Part shown: piece after piece, positions 45,901-57,899 of the stretch
How positions within the stretch are numbered: the first letter of the stretch is position 1
How the letters are laid out: each line of letters opens with the position of its first letter
NCBI GenBank assembly: GCA_907163375.1
Contig: CAJQUW010007924.1
Location: forward strand, 186,001-250,000
Direction: 5' to 3'
Source of the DNA: Prostheceraeus crozeri
Taxonomy: Eukaryota > Platyhelminthes > Polycladida > Euryleptidae
Length of the DNA stretch: 64,000 nucleotides
Program-made: the position numbers and the translations under genes
The notes under the pieces: model-generated
What the model was told of the DNA's origin: nothing
What the model saw: the letters and a program-made list of their open reading frames with translations, nothing else
Databases searched by the model: none

Positions 45901-46070
45901 CCGCTTTTCTGAAGTCAGAGCTGCAATAATAAGAAAGCTTCTGGTGGCCTTCATGCGTTGTAATGCCCGATCTCTTCTGGCACACAAGGAATACACAATT
46001 GGACAGGAAGAGCTTGCCATTGCTGGCAAACCTTTTAGGTTCTGAGCCAGATTTTCTTTTCTCACAGTTT
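42960..46070 (+). mobile_element. Non-LTR retrotransposon, restriction-like-endonuclease type, decayed
   Basis: A nearly full coding region is recognisable. N-terminal zinc-finger residues come first (C-P-C-P-V-E-Q-C near 43035; C-R-C-x12-H-x4-C near 43170-43215). A conserved linker follows (L-M-L-P-K-C-V-L-P-S-A-K-R), then reverse transcriptase, then a zinc knuckle and restriction-like endonuclease at the C-terminus. The order matches R2/NeSL-like non-LTR elements, although the Y-L-D-D box and exact clade are unusual. No long terminal repeats are present. The 5' and 3' limits given are approximate, as I could not identify UTR ends or a target duplication. Confidence 0.75.
42981..46045 (+). 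pseudogene. Reverse transcriptase / restriction-like endonuclease polyprotein, inactivated
   Basis: RT motifs in order: A-C-G-P-S-G-L-R (about 43880), R-P-I-A-V-G-E (about 44080), V-D-M-A-N-A-F-N-S-V holding the first catalytic Asp (about 44280), G-V-Q-Q-G-D-P-L-G-P (about 44435) and Y-W-Y-L-D-D-G (about 44530). The C-terminal part has C-S-R-C with H-A-L-T-C, then S-R-H-N, then R-P-A-D-I-L-L and A-I-D-L-T-V (45420-45690), the signature of the restriction-like endonuclease. Frame changes occur near 43075, 43755, 44329 and 45160. In-frame stops interrupt at about 44473 (TAA, in F-A-L-A-stop-H-P-L-L) and at 45806 (TAA, before M-A-V-S-V-F-G-E-W-G). It is a pseudogene. Confidence 0.8.
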
Positions 46071-48366
46071 ATGTGCCTTTTTTTATCTATAGGGGTTGTT
46101 TTAGCGGAGTTTCGTAGGACAATGATTTGTTAATTTTTAGCTTTTTTAATTCCATTTTTGCTTTCTTTTACAGCGAATATTTAACTTCTGTTACTTGTAC
46201 ATTATTGTTCATTGTTCTCATGATAAATATAAATTACAGTATAGTTTTCGAAAAAAAATATCATGATCAAAATTTAGAAATCTAACAGGGTTGAGGGAAG
46301 GATGAAATAAATCAATGAACATAGGGTCTTTGAACTTCCGGTCCAACCGATTAGAGTCAGGGGATAATTGAAAAAAGGCTGAAAAAAGGAAAAACACTAA
46401 AACGAACACCACCATAGCTCGCTATGTGCATAATGACATTTGGCACACGTACTATACCTGATGTCCGTAATTCGTTAGATGAAGCGTCATCCAACTTCTA
46501 AATGCATCCTCATTTGACCAATGTAGAATTCTCCATTTCCCTCATAAATCAATTTATAAATGACATTTGATGATCCACAGTCCCTGTTTTTCCTGCAATG
46601 AAAGTCTTTATGTCAGATGGGGTTTCGAAATCAGTTTGGCTCCTCCGATTATTTTGCAGCACTTGCATGTTGACTCACTCCTGCAACTTTCATTCCGTTT
46701 CATACGGACAACAGCAAGCAATATAGATTGATGAGAACTAGGTTATCTTAGACTCTCATAAGAAATATACATGGACTACAGTGGAATAAAGCGCATGAAT
46801 TTCACGAATGAATTTCATGAATTACGGCAGAGCTCTGTGAGGAGATATTTTTTGACACTTCGTATCAATAAAAATAGGAATATTGACATGATGTCGCCAG
46901 TGACTGTTATCACAACGTACTCGTACATGTAGCGTCACTCAAATATATCAGTTCATCTATATGTACATTGTAATCTAATTCTTGAATTATAATCTTGTCC
47001 TCGTGCAATTTTCTACTCACGCGTTACGCATGCTTATTCCATCTGCTTTTCAATTAATGTCACGCTTACATCATATATGCAACTTTCTACTTAAATCGAA
47101 CATTAGCGGAAGTTAATGAAATTTGAATCGAAATCCATCTGAAGCAACAAAATATTAGTTTGACGATTTTTCTGTAATATCTTTCACACATGTAGTATCT
47201 AACATAATAAATGCATGAATAAATGATTTAGGTCTACTGCAATCTTATTTTTTAACTTCAATTGATAAAGGAATGTAAAATTTGAAATTAAGTCTGCAGG
47301 GCCCTCAACTTAACTAATTATCTGTCTACGAGTTAAATAGGTAGCACAAAGAAGAATAGTCAAGAATTATAGCAAGAAACAGAATCGTTTAATTTTTAGA
47401 ACCTTAGGCATTTGTAGTACATGAACTTTGATTATAGGATAATTTTGATGAGGTCGCATGTCTATTTATCATGTGACAAGTGATCTGATACACTTGAATC
47501 TTCATAACAAATCTTAATTAACAACAATTTTGATACTGTGAGGCCTTTACCTAGATAGACCTAGAATCTTGAATGAAAATGAAACTAAAGATGATACCAG
47601 AAAAGGAAATTGCACTCACATCATACACCCTTGCATCATATGGGTCAGGTGGGTCGTGGGTCATGTTTTCGTGAAAAGTCGGTGGGTCAAGTGGGTCGTG
47701 GGTCACATATGCCGTGGGTCAGGTGGATCATGGGTCAAGTTTCGTTGACCCACTTCCAACTCTGTTCGTAGATATACATGCTTCTTAGTTTTGTGGATAA
47801 ATAAAATTTACTAGTAGTAGATCAAAAGCTCAGAATCTACATAGATAAATGAAGGATCTCCAAAGAAGAGTGGAATAAATACATGCTTGTATATTTCAAA
47901 AGAATGCTCACTTTATTTATCGCTTAACTATTGCAATACATTGTATTTTGCGTTATTTAAGAAATGGTTAGAGAGGCTTGGTATTTGCTGAAATGGCTGA
48001 GGTCATTACTTAACCATTTACAGAGATATCTTAGCAAATATCAAAATCCTCCATAATCCGTTTTACACTACTGCCAGTTTACGCTTATGCACGGAGGGCA
48101 AATTAACAGAAGGAGCGACTTATTAATGGACACACCGGTATTGCAACGGCAATTGACATTACGAGATTTAATGTAATTTCTAATTGTAAAAAAAATCAGT
48201 GTATGCATCCAAGTAGGCAATACCAACTGCGTCTTTAGGTGCATGTCACGTTGCTTTACGCCGCCACCCTGTGAGAGGGATTCGTTTGTGCATTTTTAGA
48301 CTATTACATAACTTTTCTAATTTTCACCTTATCTTTTCTGTTTTTTCCTTTTCTCTTTTTAATATA
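46071..48366. other. Intergenic DNA with a GGGTC-rich repeat
   Basis: AT-rich DNA. The region just after 46070 may be the 3' UTR of the retrotransposon. A GTGGGTCA-rich patch occupies 47641-47752. No genes recognised. Confidence 0.5.
47641..47752 (+). repeat. GTGGGTCA-type degenerate tandem repeat
   Basis: The words GGGTCAGGTGGGTCGTGGGT and AGTGGGTCGTGGGTCA recur irregularly over about 110 bases and close with the complement TTGACCCAC, forming a weak stem. Related CCCGACCCGA words occur at 62390-62470 and 63815-63870. It may be the end of an old transposon. Confidence 0.6.
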
Positions 48367-50032
48367 CAGAGTTGATGAAAAAACACACCACCTAAATTGT
48401 GTTGAACTTCTATCGATTCTCTTGCCTTTCAATCTCATATTACATTGATAAGCTGTACACCATTCAAGGGTTTGTGTTCTCAGCTTTTCAATGAGCCACT
48501 GTACGTTTGTATCCGTCATTGTTTAAGGTGGACAGAGGTCAAAATGTGAAAATCACCAATTTTAGAAATCTCAAAATTTCAATATGAAAACAAGTAAGCA
48601 TGACAATGAATCAGACACAAGGTGAAAGGGCTTTTTCTGAGAATTCTTTTGATGCATTGCTCGTCGAAATCGGTGTACTTTTAGAGAAGTTATGATGTCC
48701 CAAATTCATTGCATACTTTTTTGTTTCTGATTGTTGGAAAGCTGCTGATCTTCTGGTGCTAAGTTATCACCAGAACATGTAAACAACTTGTTAGCACTCC
48801 TAACAAGGTCATTTTCAGGCTTTCAATATCTATGGTGTCTAGACGTCTGCATAGCCAGATCAAAGTGTTGACCCAGATACGTTGTAAACAAAATTTCCAT
48901 TCGGTTTTGGATTCATCTTATGTCATGATGACTCGTGATGACCTGAAGACTGATTCGAAGCTTATGAAAGTGTTTTTGATGGCCAAAATTTCTGCTCTTT
49001 CGTCAGAAGGAGTGTCCGAACGGCTTGTTAGCCGAAAAGTAGGCGTCCCAAATACCACCGTCCACAGGTGGAAAACTAGTTTTTTCTCCATTTCCAGTAA
49101 AGTTGGATCCGGTCGGAAAAGAAAGACAAGATTTCGAACAGATCGAATTATTCGTTTGGTAAGAAACGATCCTTCTGTCTTCAGCCGAGTTGAGGAGTTC
49201 ACTGCGACAGCTGACGGTTTCCGCCATAAAAGTGAGACGTCGCCTGAAATTGATCCCTTCAAAAGCCGCAAGAGACCATCAGGGATCGAAGTGACTGCCA
49301 ACCGCATTGAGCTTGAGGCTGAAGTGAGCGATGCAACATTGCCACTGGCATTCTCAATGGAATCGAGTTGTTTGGAATGATGAAGCTTCTATCTGTTTCA
49401 GAGATCGCGATGCCGTTTGAGAGTTTGGATGAAGTCAGATGACGCAATTTTTGATCATTTGACATCGCCTGTGAATCAAGGAGGAGGAAGATTGTTGATT
49501 TGGGCTGCGATATGGATGAATGACCGAACTGAATTCCATATCCAAAGGGATAACATGAATTCCGATGGATGCGTGAATGTTTTGCAAAGGCACATTCTTC
49601 CATTGTCCTCCCAATTGGGCGATCCTTCCTCCTACTGGATTTACATGGACGACAACGCCCCTTGTCACAGGAGTTGTCTAACTGATTCATTCAAAGCTCA
49701 AGCTGGCGTGTGAACTTTGAAGTGGTCCTCCTGCTCACCGACATCAATTTCATCGAAAATGTCTGGAGTGTACTGAAGCGCTAAGGCAACAGTGGGTGAG
49801 TTTAGATCAAGAAGTAATCAACCGCTTGATCAAAAGTATGTCTTCCCGGATTCGACCAGTGGCTGAACTTTCTGGTGAGGTTATAAAATATTAGTGACCA
49901 CCACCGAACGTATCTAATGACCCACTGAACAACAAAGAACCTTGTTGAATCTGCCAAATTTGTATCTGTAATTGACAAAATTTTATTAAACGAGACAAAA
50001 TTGAGGTGATCCACTTTTTATGATCATCACTG
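48367..50032 (+). mobile_element. Tc1-like transposon, decayed
   Basis: The right end, read inverted, begins CAGTGATGATCATAAAAAGT and is flanked by TA. The left end near 48367 (CAGAGTTGATGAAAAAACAC, preceded by TA) matches it imperfectly, and both continue into ACCT(A/C)AATT. The 1666-bp length fits Tc1 elements. The interior encodes a broken Tc1-type transposase on the plus strand. The left boundary is less certain than the right. Confidence 0.7.
48832..49790 (+). pseudogene. Tc1-like DDE transposase, frameshifted
   Basis: The N-terminal part has a helix-turn-helix (G-V-S-E-R-L-V-S-R-K-V-G-V-P-N-T-T-V-H-R-W) and a basic G-S-G-R-K-R-K-T linker. The first catalytic Asp (V-V-W-N-D-E-A, codon 49379) is in a different frame from the sequence before and after it. 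The original frame resumes with R-V-W, then G-G-G-R-L-L-I-W-A-A-I-W and Y-M-D-D-N-A-P-C-H-R (second Asp, codon 49651). Another frame gives D-I-N-F-I-E-N-V-W, with the third catalytic residue as Glu (codon 49755), then L-K-R-stop. All three catalytic residues survive but in three frame segments, so the gene is dead. Confidence 0.83.
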
Positions 50033-50336
50033 TAGCAAATTACTTCCATATTATGCTTGATGGTGACGCATCTCTATCTAGGGTTCCTTAATACTGATTT
50101 GGTGTTGATGACTGTCTATGTGCATTGAAGCAGGGATGTCTATGAACATCCCTAATTGAAGTAATGAGCTCTAGATTTCAATGGTCTTATTATATAGCCA
50201 TGAACATGTGTAGTTAATCATATAGGTCCACGAGTTGAGTTGAGACTGCATAGAATCATGATCAGAGAGCCTTAATTGTTTTGCATGTTTTGAATTTCCT
50301 AGAGATTTTGTAGTTTCTTTTACTTTATTTAATAGA

Positions 50337-50795
50337 ATGGATAATAGCTTCGCAATAAAGCAAATAGAGCTTCCATCAAAAAAGTCTTCTCTGCGTGATT
50401 CCATGCCATCGTTTGTTAGAGACATATATCTTAAGAGGAAATTAAGGAAGAAGAAAAAGAAGGAGAAGACAAACGGAATCAAAGTTAAGAATGTAGTGCA
50501 TATAGATAACAAAATGCAATTATTACCTTGCATGAATAACAGCTACTCCACTGTACCGAATCTTCCAACCGGTGACAATGTGTCTGAGCCAAGAAGCATA
50601 ATAAACTTGGAGAATGTTCAATTCCCTGACGGGCAACTACTGAGTGATGAATCCCTCGAACATTTAGAATACGTAATTCTTGAAAGCCATTTTCGGGGTA
50701 TGTCGAACAGAAATATCAAGTCGCAATTTCCATTTAAACGGCTGACATTTTTTGAAAGACTCCTAGTGCGATTTAGAAAATATTTTGAAAAGTGA
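50337..50795 (+). CDS. Unknown lysine-rich 152-codon ORF, possible exon
   Basis: The open frame starts with ATG at 50337, directly after a pyrimidine-rich stretch ending TTTATTTAATAG that would serve as a splice acceptor. The product has a basic cluster (K-R-K-L-R-K-K-K-K-K-E-K) near residues 33-44. An acidic, leucine-rich C-terminal part follows (S-D-E-S-L-E-H-L-E-Y-V-I-L-E), and the end is basic and aromatic (R-L-L-V-R-F-R-K-Y-F-E-K). I recognise no family. It lies 300 bp downstream of the Tc1 element and is not part of it. It could be a small nuclear protein gene, a terminal exon, or chance. Confidence 0.4.
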   Translation: MDNSFAIKQIELPSKKSSLRDSMPSFVRDIYLKRKLRKKKKKEKTNGIKVKNVVHIDNKMQLLPCMNNSYSTVPNLPTGDNVSEPRSIINLENVQFPDGQLLSDESLEHLEYVILESHFRGMSNRNIKSQFPFKRLTFFERLLVRFRKYFEK

Positions 50796-53700
50796 GAATG
50801 TCGAAATTTGAAAAGCGAAGCAGTTATACAAGAAAAGGATTTTATATCAAATCGCTTCATTGAAGAATGGATTGAAATTTATATACTCGATAAAGAATGT
50901 CACTGATTCTGCACACATTCTGCAATTTTGGTACACATGGTTTAATTGTATAATACTGATGTATATCAGTCATGTAATAATGGTCTTATTGATGATCAAT
51001 ATAGTCTGTTATGTATTCATTTGATAATATACTATATCATTTAAGCTATATTGCTTTGTGTCGGTATTGTACCAAGAAGACGTTCAGGATTACTTTAATG
51101 ATTATAATAATGATACTTAAATGATTTTCCAAAGTATTACAAGAGACAGCCATTATTGAAATTTGTGATTGGCTGCTCTGCACTGATATACGCATAACTA
51201 ATAAGAGGCATGTGAGGTTTGGACCTTCGAACTCGGTTCGGCTCGAGCATGAGCAAAGTAAATACGCTTGTAGACCTTCTCATCGTAGCTTTTAGTGAAG
51301 ATTTCAACAGTTCGTAGGCCCTACTGATTTCATTTACTTGTATATTTCATGGTTGCCACACAAGAACACTAAATCTACCTTCGTAAAATTAGGGAATAGT
51401 AAATGTGCTGATCAACCGATGCAAAACTCACAAAGAAATCTATAAGGCATGAAAAAATCTATATGTCAGGGGCGGATACATTCTCCCCATGTTTCATATT
51501 TATTTGTCTAAAATCCATAAAAGTGAATTGCTACAAAAACTTTAGACACAGGTCCCAAGGAGGTGAACATTTTTTCTACCCACGTTCGAAGACTCATGCA
51601 AAAATCGGACGCACACTTTTTGAATTAGAGACAATGTCCACAGAGGACGTAGGTATAGTAGTAACTCAGTATTAATTAGATCCTCAATCTGTATGCAGTT
51701 TTGATTTTATCAAATGAACTCGATTTGTAGCCCGCGGACCAAATGATAGATATGCAAATTTTTGCAGTTTTGATCATAATAGCAAAACAAAATAAAGAAT
51801 AGTTATTTTACAAATCCTCCGTATCATGTGGAGAGGCAGTGTTCATTAGATTTGCTTCGATGGAAGTGTCTTACTTTTATTCTCAGCTATTATTAATAGG
51901 AGTATTTTCTTGCGCTTGATCATGTCACTGAAAGAGCAAAATATCATAATCAAAGACAATGGTCATAATTTCAAAGGTTCTAAACGGGTCCACAATTCTA
52001 TTCAGATTTAAAATAGGAAATGAAGCTGAATTTGGTGAATCATAGAATTAATTATATAACTACAAAATTTGCATCAATCCACAAATAGATAAAAATAATT
52101 AAATTCTAACTGCATAGAGTATTAAGATTCTACTCATTTATAACATAATCTTCACATTGATTCAGTCTGTTAGTTGATAATTTGGACAAGAGGCTCGACT
52201 TAACAGATCCATTTAGATTGTTTGAAAAAAGCTGCATGAATTAAGTCAACTAGGTTAGCAAACTTAAAATTTGAGCCAATAATAATAAAAATAAGATGAT
52301 CTCAACTTTTGTATGAAGACTTGCATAATAATGTGGTTCATAGCATTTCCTTCATAATCAGCTTCATCCGCTTAATTAAGATACTTGCAATTATATTTTC
52401 ATTCTTTTTGATATCTTTGAAGCTTCATACTACTTATATATTGAAGTCTGAGGCTCTAAATCGCTAGTATATAAACACAGGAATAATTTTCAAAAATTAA
52501 GCTTTTTAAAAATTGATCAAATATCTTTTTAGACCGGCACTGGGACCTAATCTTCGCAAAAAAACTGAATCATTTGATGTAAGAACTTTCACTGTATGCT
52601 GACATTTTTCTGAGTCGACACTCTATCTATTATGTACATGTATTTGCTCTATGACATTGTCTAAGTAGCGATGTCAGCAGCTTCGTCTGACTACATATTC
52701 TGATCAGATAGCACTTTAGCTCGATAAATTAATTACACGACAACTCCTCAAGTAAAGTGACCAAGGTCACATTCCTTACACTGACATGTACTTAACTTAA
52801 AAATGTGTGTTATAAGAAAAGGGTTGTGGGATTTGAAATCGCTGCCGATAAGACGTACACCTGGAGAGAACAGTGTACATACACACATCAGTAATTAATG
52901 CGTCGAGAAGACAAAGTCAAATCAAGCTGCTGGCCTCGCAACACTCCAAGTTATCGCTTCTAATACAATAATTTCTTGTCCAATTTGCATATGCAGTTTT
53001 TCTGTGTGTGGAATGTAATAGTGACATTTAATAAGTCTTGGATATTGATATATTAAAACTTAAAATCAATTTGCAAGTTCCTCCTGCACAAGTATAATAG
53101 TTTGAAGTCATAGAGTATGTGGTGTACATACGGTGCATGCCAGTGAGCATACACGACATATGTTTCATATGCGTAAAAAGCTGTAAAAATTCAGACATCC
53201 ATCACACACTTGGTAGGATTTCTCTGCGTCTACATCCACTTCATAAGCCACGAATGCCGTAACTCCATATTCGTTTGCTTTTGAAAATGAAGTCCAGACG
53301 GGATCATGTTTCTTATGCATTCACATTTTGTATATCACAATGTAATCAAAATACAAAAGGCATATAGCAATTAACACAGTGAACAAATTCAATTTCCGAT
53401 TCACAATGAGACGTATAAAGTGATCCAGATGAGAGAGTCAATCCTATGTATTAAAACCAATTAATGCTATTTTTCAAGTATCATTTTAGGCTAGAATTCC
53501 TCTGACAAGCACTACAGAAGAGTTTGCAAATTAATTCTATGATCATGATCGTTTCCATGTGTAGTCTTACATAAGGTATAGTGTGAAGCATTAGTTCCAT
53601 TATTCCATGAATAGCTGAGTATCATGCATGCACATTGCCGTGACAGTGATAGGTGTTGTATTTACTACCAGGATGTGACTGCCCACATTCACATGGCCTC

Positions 53701-56700
53701 AACTACATTGTGCTTAAGCTTTGTGGAAGGCTTTACAAGCTAATAGATCGTTCATCTAAGTTTGGTCACTGTTGTTGAGAAAGGCATTCTCTAGCCAAAC
53801 AAAAATCAGAGGTATTTAAGTTTCTACTTTCAACATCATCTGAAAGTAATAAGAATGCTATATCCACATTCAGATTACAGTTTTGCATCACTGTCAATCT
53901 TTATAGTCTGATCTCACCTTTTTCAATCACTTACAAAACATAAAGTGCAATTTTTGACGTATTTTCATTACACGATGTAGTTAAGTGGAAAGCAAATGGA
54001 AATCAATGATAACAAATATAATTAATTATTTGCCTATCATTTGTTTGTGAGATACTTGACAGCGAGAAATGCAGGATTCCGGAGATCGTGCAATTATTCC
54101 TGTCCAAAGTTCTACTGCAGAAGAGTATCCAACGTCCTCAAATCCCACGTAAATTAATCAAATAGTCGATCTTCAGATAAATGTCTGTGTAGGTCTGAAG
54201 CTGTACATTCATCCATCTACTAGGAAATCTCTCTTTTTTATGCAGAGTCGACTAAATATCCTTTAATGTTGGGTAAAGATTTTAAAGCGGCTTTTCGTCG
54301 CCTTTACACAAAATCACAAGCTGTGATGACTACTTATTCGAAAGAAATATCTCCCTATAAAGCAATTTAGGTAAAGTAAAATTCTATCGCTTCCGCATCA
54401 GCATCCACTTCCGCTGTGAGTGATAGGTACAGTGTCGACACGGTTTAGAAACTATATTTTTATGTTGTCGTTCTTAAATCACGCATTTTCTTCAAGATGC
54501 GTTGTTATTGCACAATATGTCTAGGCACCGAGTACCAAAATTTCTAAAATCAATGAGACGTAGGCGGGGCACGAGTCCGAAGTAAACTTCATCAAGCCCA
54601 TAGGTAAATCAGGATTGAAAAAGTTGTCCGGTTCTTTCTTTATGCATCAGCAGTAGAATGGCATGAAAAGCGAGGACCTCTGAAAGATCTCCGCATGCCG
54701 CTCGCTATACCCCTCATAGCCCAAAACCAGGCAACGCTGTAGAGAGATTTAGTGGCACCACATCTTTCGCCTTTTGGGCTTCAACGGTGGTGTGAAATAG
54801 AAAGTACCAAGCAAAATTTACACTCTAAGTAGCGTACACAGGCGAACTTTCAATAAGATAATTGATTCACAATTATTAACAGCAAAACCTCGTCCCGGAC
54901 AGACAACAGAAGATATCTCGATTGACACGCATGGGGCTATTTACAAACGACTGAGGTATACAAGATAAGAAAAAGTGGGACATAGTACCATACAATGTAA
55001 TGTTTATTAAATGTTAACAGGATCATCAGGTGAGTTTCAAGTGTGCGTTGCATGTAATTGATGACATACAAAATGACGAAAAAGACCAGGAAAGTATCAA
55101 AAGTGGTGAGTAGCCTATATCATCTCAAAATACTATGAAGATTTCTTTCAGTTCTTGGTGACAAGCGAGCATGCACGAGTACATTGAAATTATTACATAG
55201 ATTTCTCACTAAACTATTCAGCTTTGATTTAAAATCGCTACGAAAAGTGACAAGATTGATTGTTGAATTCTAAATAGGCAAAATTCTATAGAGTCCAGCA
55301 GGCAAAATCGAGTTCAGCCGTTGGATCCATATTATTTCCTTTTGAAGACGTCGAGAAAGGGAAAAACAACTGCCAATGGCGAAAAGTTGAAAGCAAGAAA
55401 GGTCACAGGATGAATTGAAATGAGGGAGGGGTCATATGTGAGTTCGGACAATTCCATGAGATAGCTCGCATGCATTCACCAATGCACTGCCGGAGGGGTT
55501 GCGAAGACTGATCGACATACAAATTGAACAAGATGTGCATTTGACAACATAGATGCAGTGTGTACTATCACAGGAAAAATTGAAAGAGATGTAGTGTATT
55601 CGATTGCGTGAGTTGCGAAGAACTTACATGTGTGGAGTAGTTATAGTGTACATTAACAGCAGAATAGAAATCATACAGACAGTTATCATTTGCATAATAT
55701 ACAAATTTTCAAGAAACGCACTTATAGTATGACAAAAATAATTGTGACCAGACAATTAATTATTTATTCCACCACATGCATGTGCAGATATTTGATTCGA
55801 AGCATCACCTTCGTCGGAATTTCGCATAATCTCATTGGTTTGTGGCGTTTTATTCTATTTAAAGTTATTGTTTCAAAGATGCATGGCGATCATCAACACG
55901 CAGATCATCACTTGAGTTAAGATCCTAATTATTGCCTGCTTTTGAATGAAAATAAAATAATGAACTTTGAGTAGGCCTACAAATTCAACAATTTGATAAT
56001 TGGCATTTGCATCTCCATAGCATTTTGGCGTTATTTCTTGAAAAGTCTGATAAAAAAAGTGGAACCGGAATAGCATTATATGATGGAGGTTCCAAGAAAT
56101 GCAACCTACAATAGCAACGGATTACTGTAACCTAATTCATCAAATTTCCTGAGACATTTTGTCCTTCTTTATAGTGACCCTTCAAGGCAATTTGCGTCAA
56201 CAATGACTATTTACTTTCCATTGCTTTGCTTGCTAGCCTTCATTGCCATCGGATGATCACAACATAACCGGCCCGTAGGTATTCTGTGCATATAGAGCAA
56301 TCTAGATCAGGCGCGATATTGAAAAATAATGTGGGCTAAATATTATGCTCTAAACGTGGTAATATGTCAATGATGCAATAGAAAGACATGGTGTTCGCAT
56401 TATATATCTATTTCTTATTCATATTTTTCAATCTCCAAGAAAGCAATAAAATATTTTGTTTTAATTTTAAATTGCTCATAAATATCATAACTATAATTTT
56501 AAAGTACAGGTGTAGCAAGGAAACAAGAATTTTTAAACTGAGAAAAAGTGATTATTATGTTGAATGAAATCTATCAAATTCTTCACTTCATTGGGGATTC
56601 ATGCGATAAAAAAATGCTTTCATTGTTTGATAACTTTATTAGTATACAAATACTGTCAATGACAAAGCGGCTAAGGAGATTACGATATTCGTCCTTTATC

Positions 56701-57675
56701 GGCAGCCCTTTAGTATTGCTATGTTATGGTTATTCATTTCTATGTCTGCATTTCTGCATGAAAAAGATTTTGAATTAATAATACTGAACATTTAGAGATT
56801 TATAATTTCAGTTGTCAGATGACATGCCACCAGTTAAGCAATCTCACGATAGCTTTACGTATTTTATGCATGATTGATAATAAGTGTGGTTTTGTATATA
56901 GAACAATCGGAGCGCTTTATAATACAATTAGGCTAAAATCCTTTTTCTACTTGCTGCAGCCGTACGCTTTTGTATCACGCACATGACTTGCTAGTTGCTA
57001 GCCATTCGTAACTAATGTTAAAATTATTTGTTTGGTATCTTGTTGTTTTTTATTTTCCAAATTACGATTTCGCTGTTAGATTTATTTATACAAATTAATG
57101 GATATTAGTTTTGTTAACACCTGAGTGCAGTTAGGTCTATAATATCAATCAATAGCTTATTAATCAATTGAAACAAGCAGGTTTTTGCAAAAGATTTTAT
57201 AAGTAGGTTTTAAACCGCATTTTAAAGCTTGCTTTAAAAATTCTCAATGCTTGCGAAACCCTATTTTAGGTTCCAATGATTGAGGAGACTTGTTGATAGG
57301 CTCCTTGATGTTTTATTCAGAGCGAGGGTAAAATGAAGACAGGTGAACCAATAATCCTATTGTCTATTCACATGGATTGTTAGAGAAGCAGCTGCGAAGC
57401 AATGCTCCTACGTGTGCGTAAATCGCGATATTTTTGAGTAAATGGGGCAAAAAAATGAAAGCACTGTGGAAATTGAATTCTTGATGCTTCATATCTATAC
57501 TTTTATAGCCATTACGTCTTGCCATCTTGAAGTGTTGATTGCTCTGTTTGTTCATTTGAGTAAGGTTAGAAACTTTCTATAAATTGAGCTTGATCTGATT
57601 TATTGCTTCTACTTTCAGAACATTATAAAGCTGAATGAAAGTGTTGAAGAGGCATTGGTTATTCATTTTTTCTGT
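50796..57675. other. Gene-poor intergenic DNA
   Basis: Apart from copy 2 of the 0.95-kb duplication (51652-52648), this long stretch shows no recognisable gene, RNA or transposon. Open frames are all under 80 codons. Confidence 0.5.
51652..52648 (+). repeat. Diverged about 0.95-kb non-coding duplication, copy 2
   Basis: Direct-orientation partner of 26443-27376, about 25 kb away, with the same order of matching blocks over its whole length. It contains extra bases near 52190-52280 relative to copy 1. No frame is conserved between the two. Confidence 0.8.
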
Positions 57676-57860
57676 AAGTTTTTGTTTGGAAACCAAGTAC
57701 ACAAGATGGTAATAATTTTCTATACTTTATTAATTTTGGGCACCTCTAAGGCCATCATCATTAGCTCTCTGCTTCCGATGATGGCCTTAGAGGTGTCGAA
57801 AATGAATAAAGTACAGAAAATTATTACCATCTTGTGTACTTGGTTTCCCAACAAAAACTT
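57676..57860. repeat. Near-perfect 84-bp-arm hairpin
   Basis: The arms at 57676-57759 and 57777-57860 are inverted copies with only about five mismatches, separated by a 17-base loop (ATTAGCTCTCTGCTTCC). The outer word is AAGTTTTTGTT and the inner word GGCCATCATC. Such a fold could be a recent MITE or a hairpin-RNA source. Open frames crossing it on either strand are artefacts of the palindrome. Confidence 0.9.
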
Positions 57861-57899
57861 AAAGAAAAAAACTTAATGAGACAGTGAAATCTTTCTCTA

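Noticed and set aside
57655-57876. 73-codon ORF
   Set aside because: It reads through both arms of the hairpin at 57676-57860, so it is a by-product of the palindrome.
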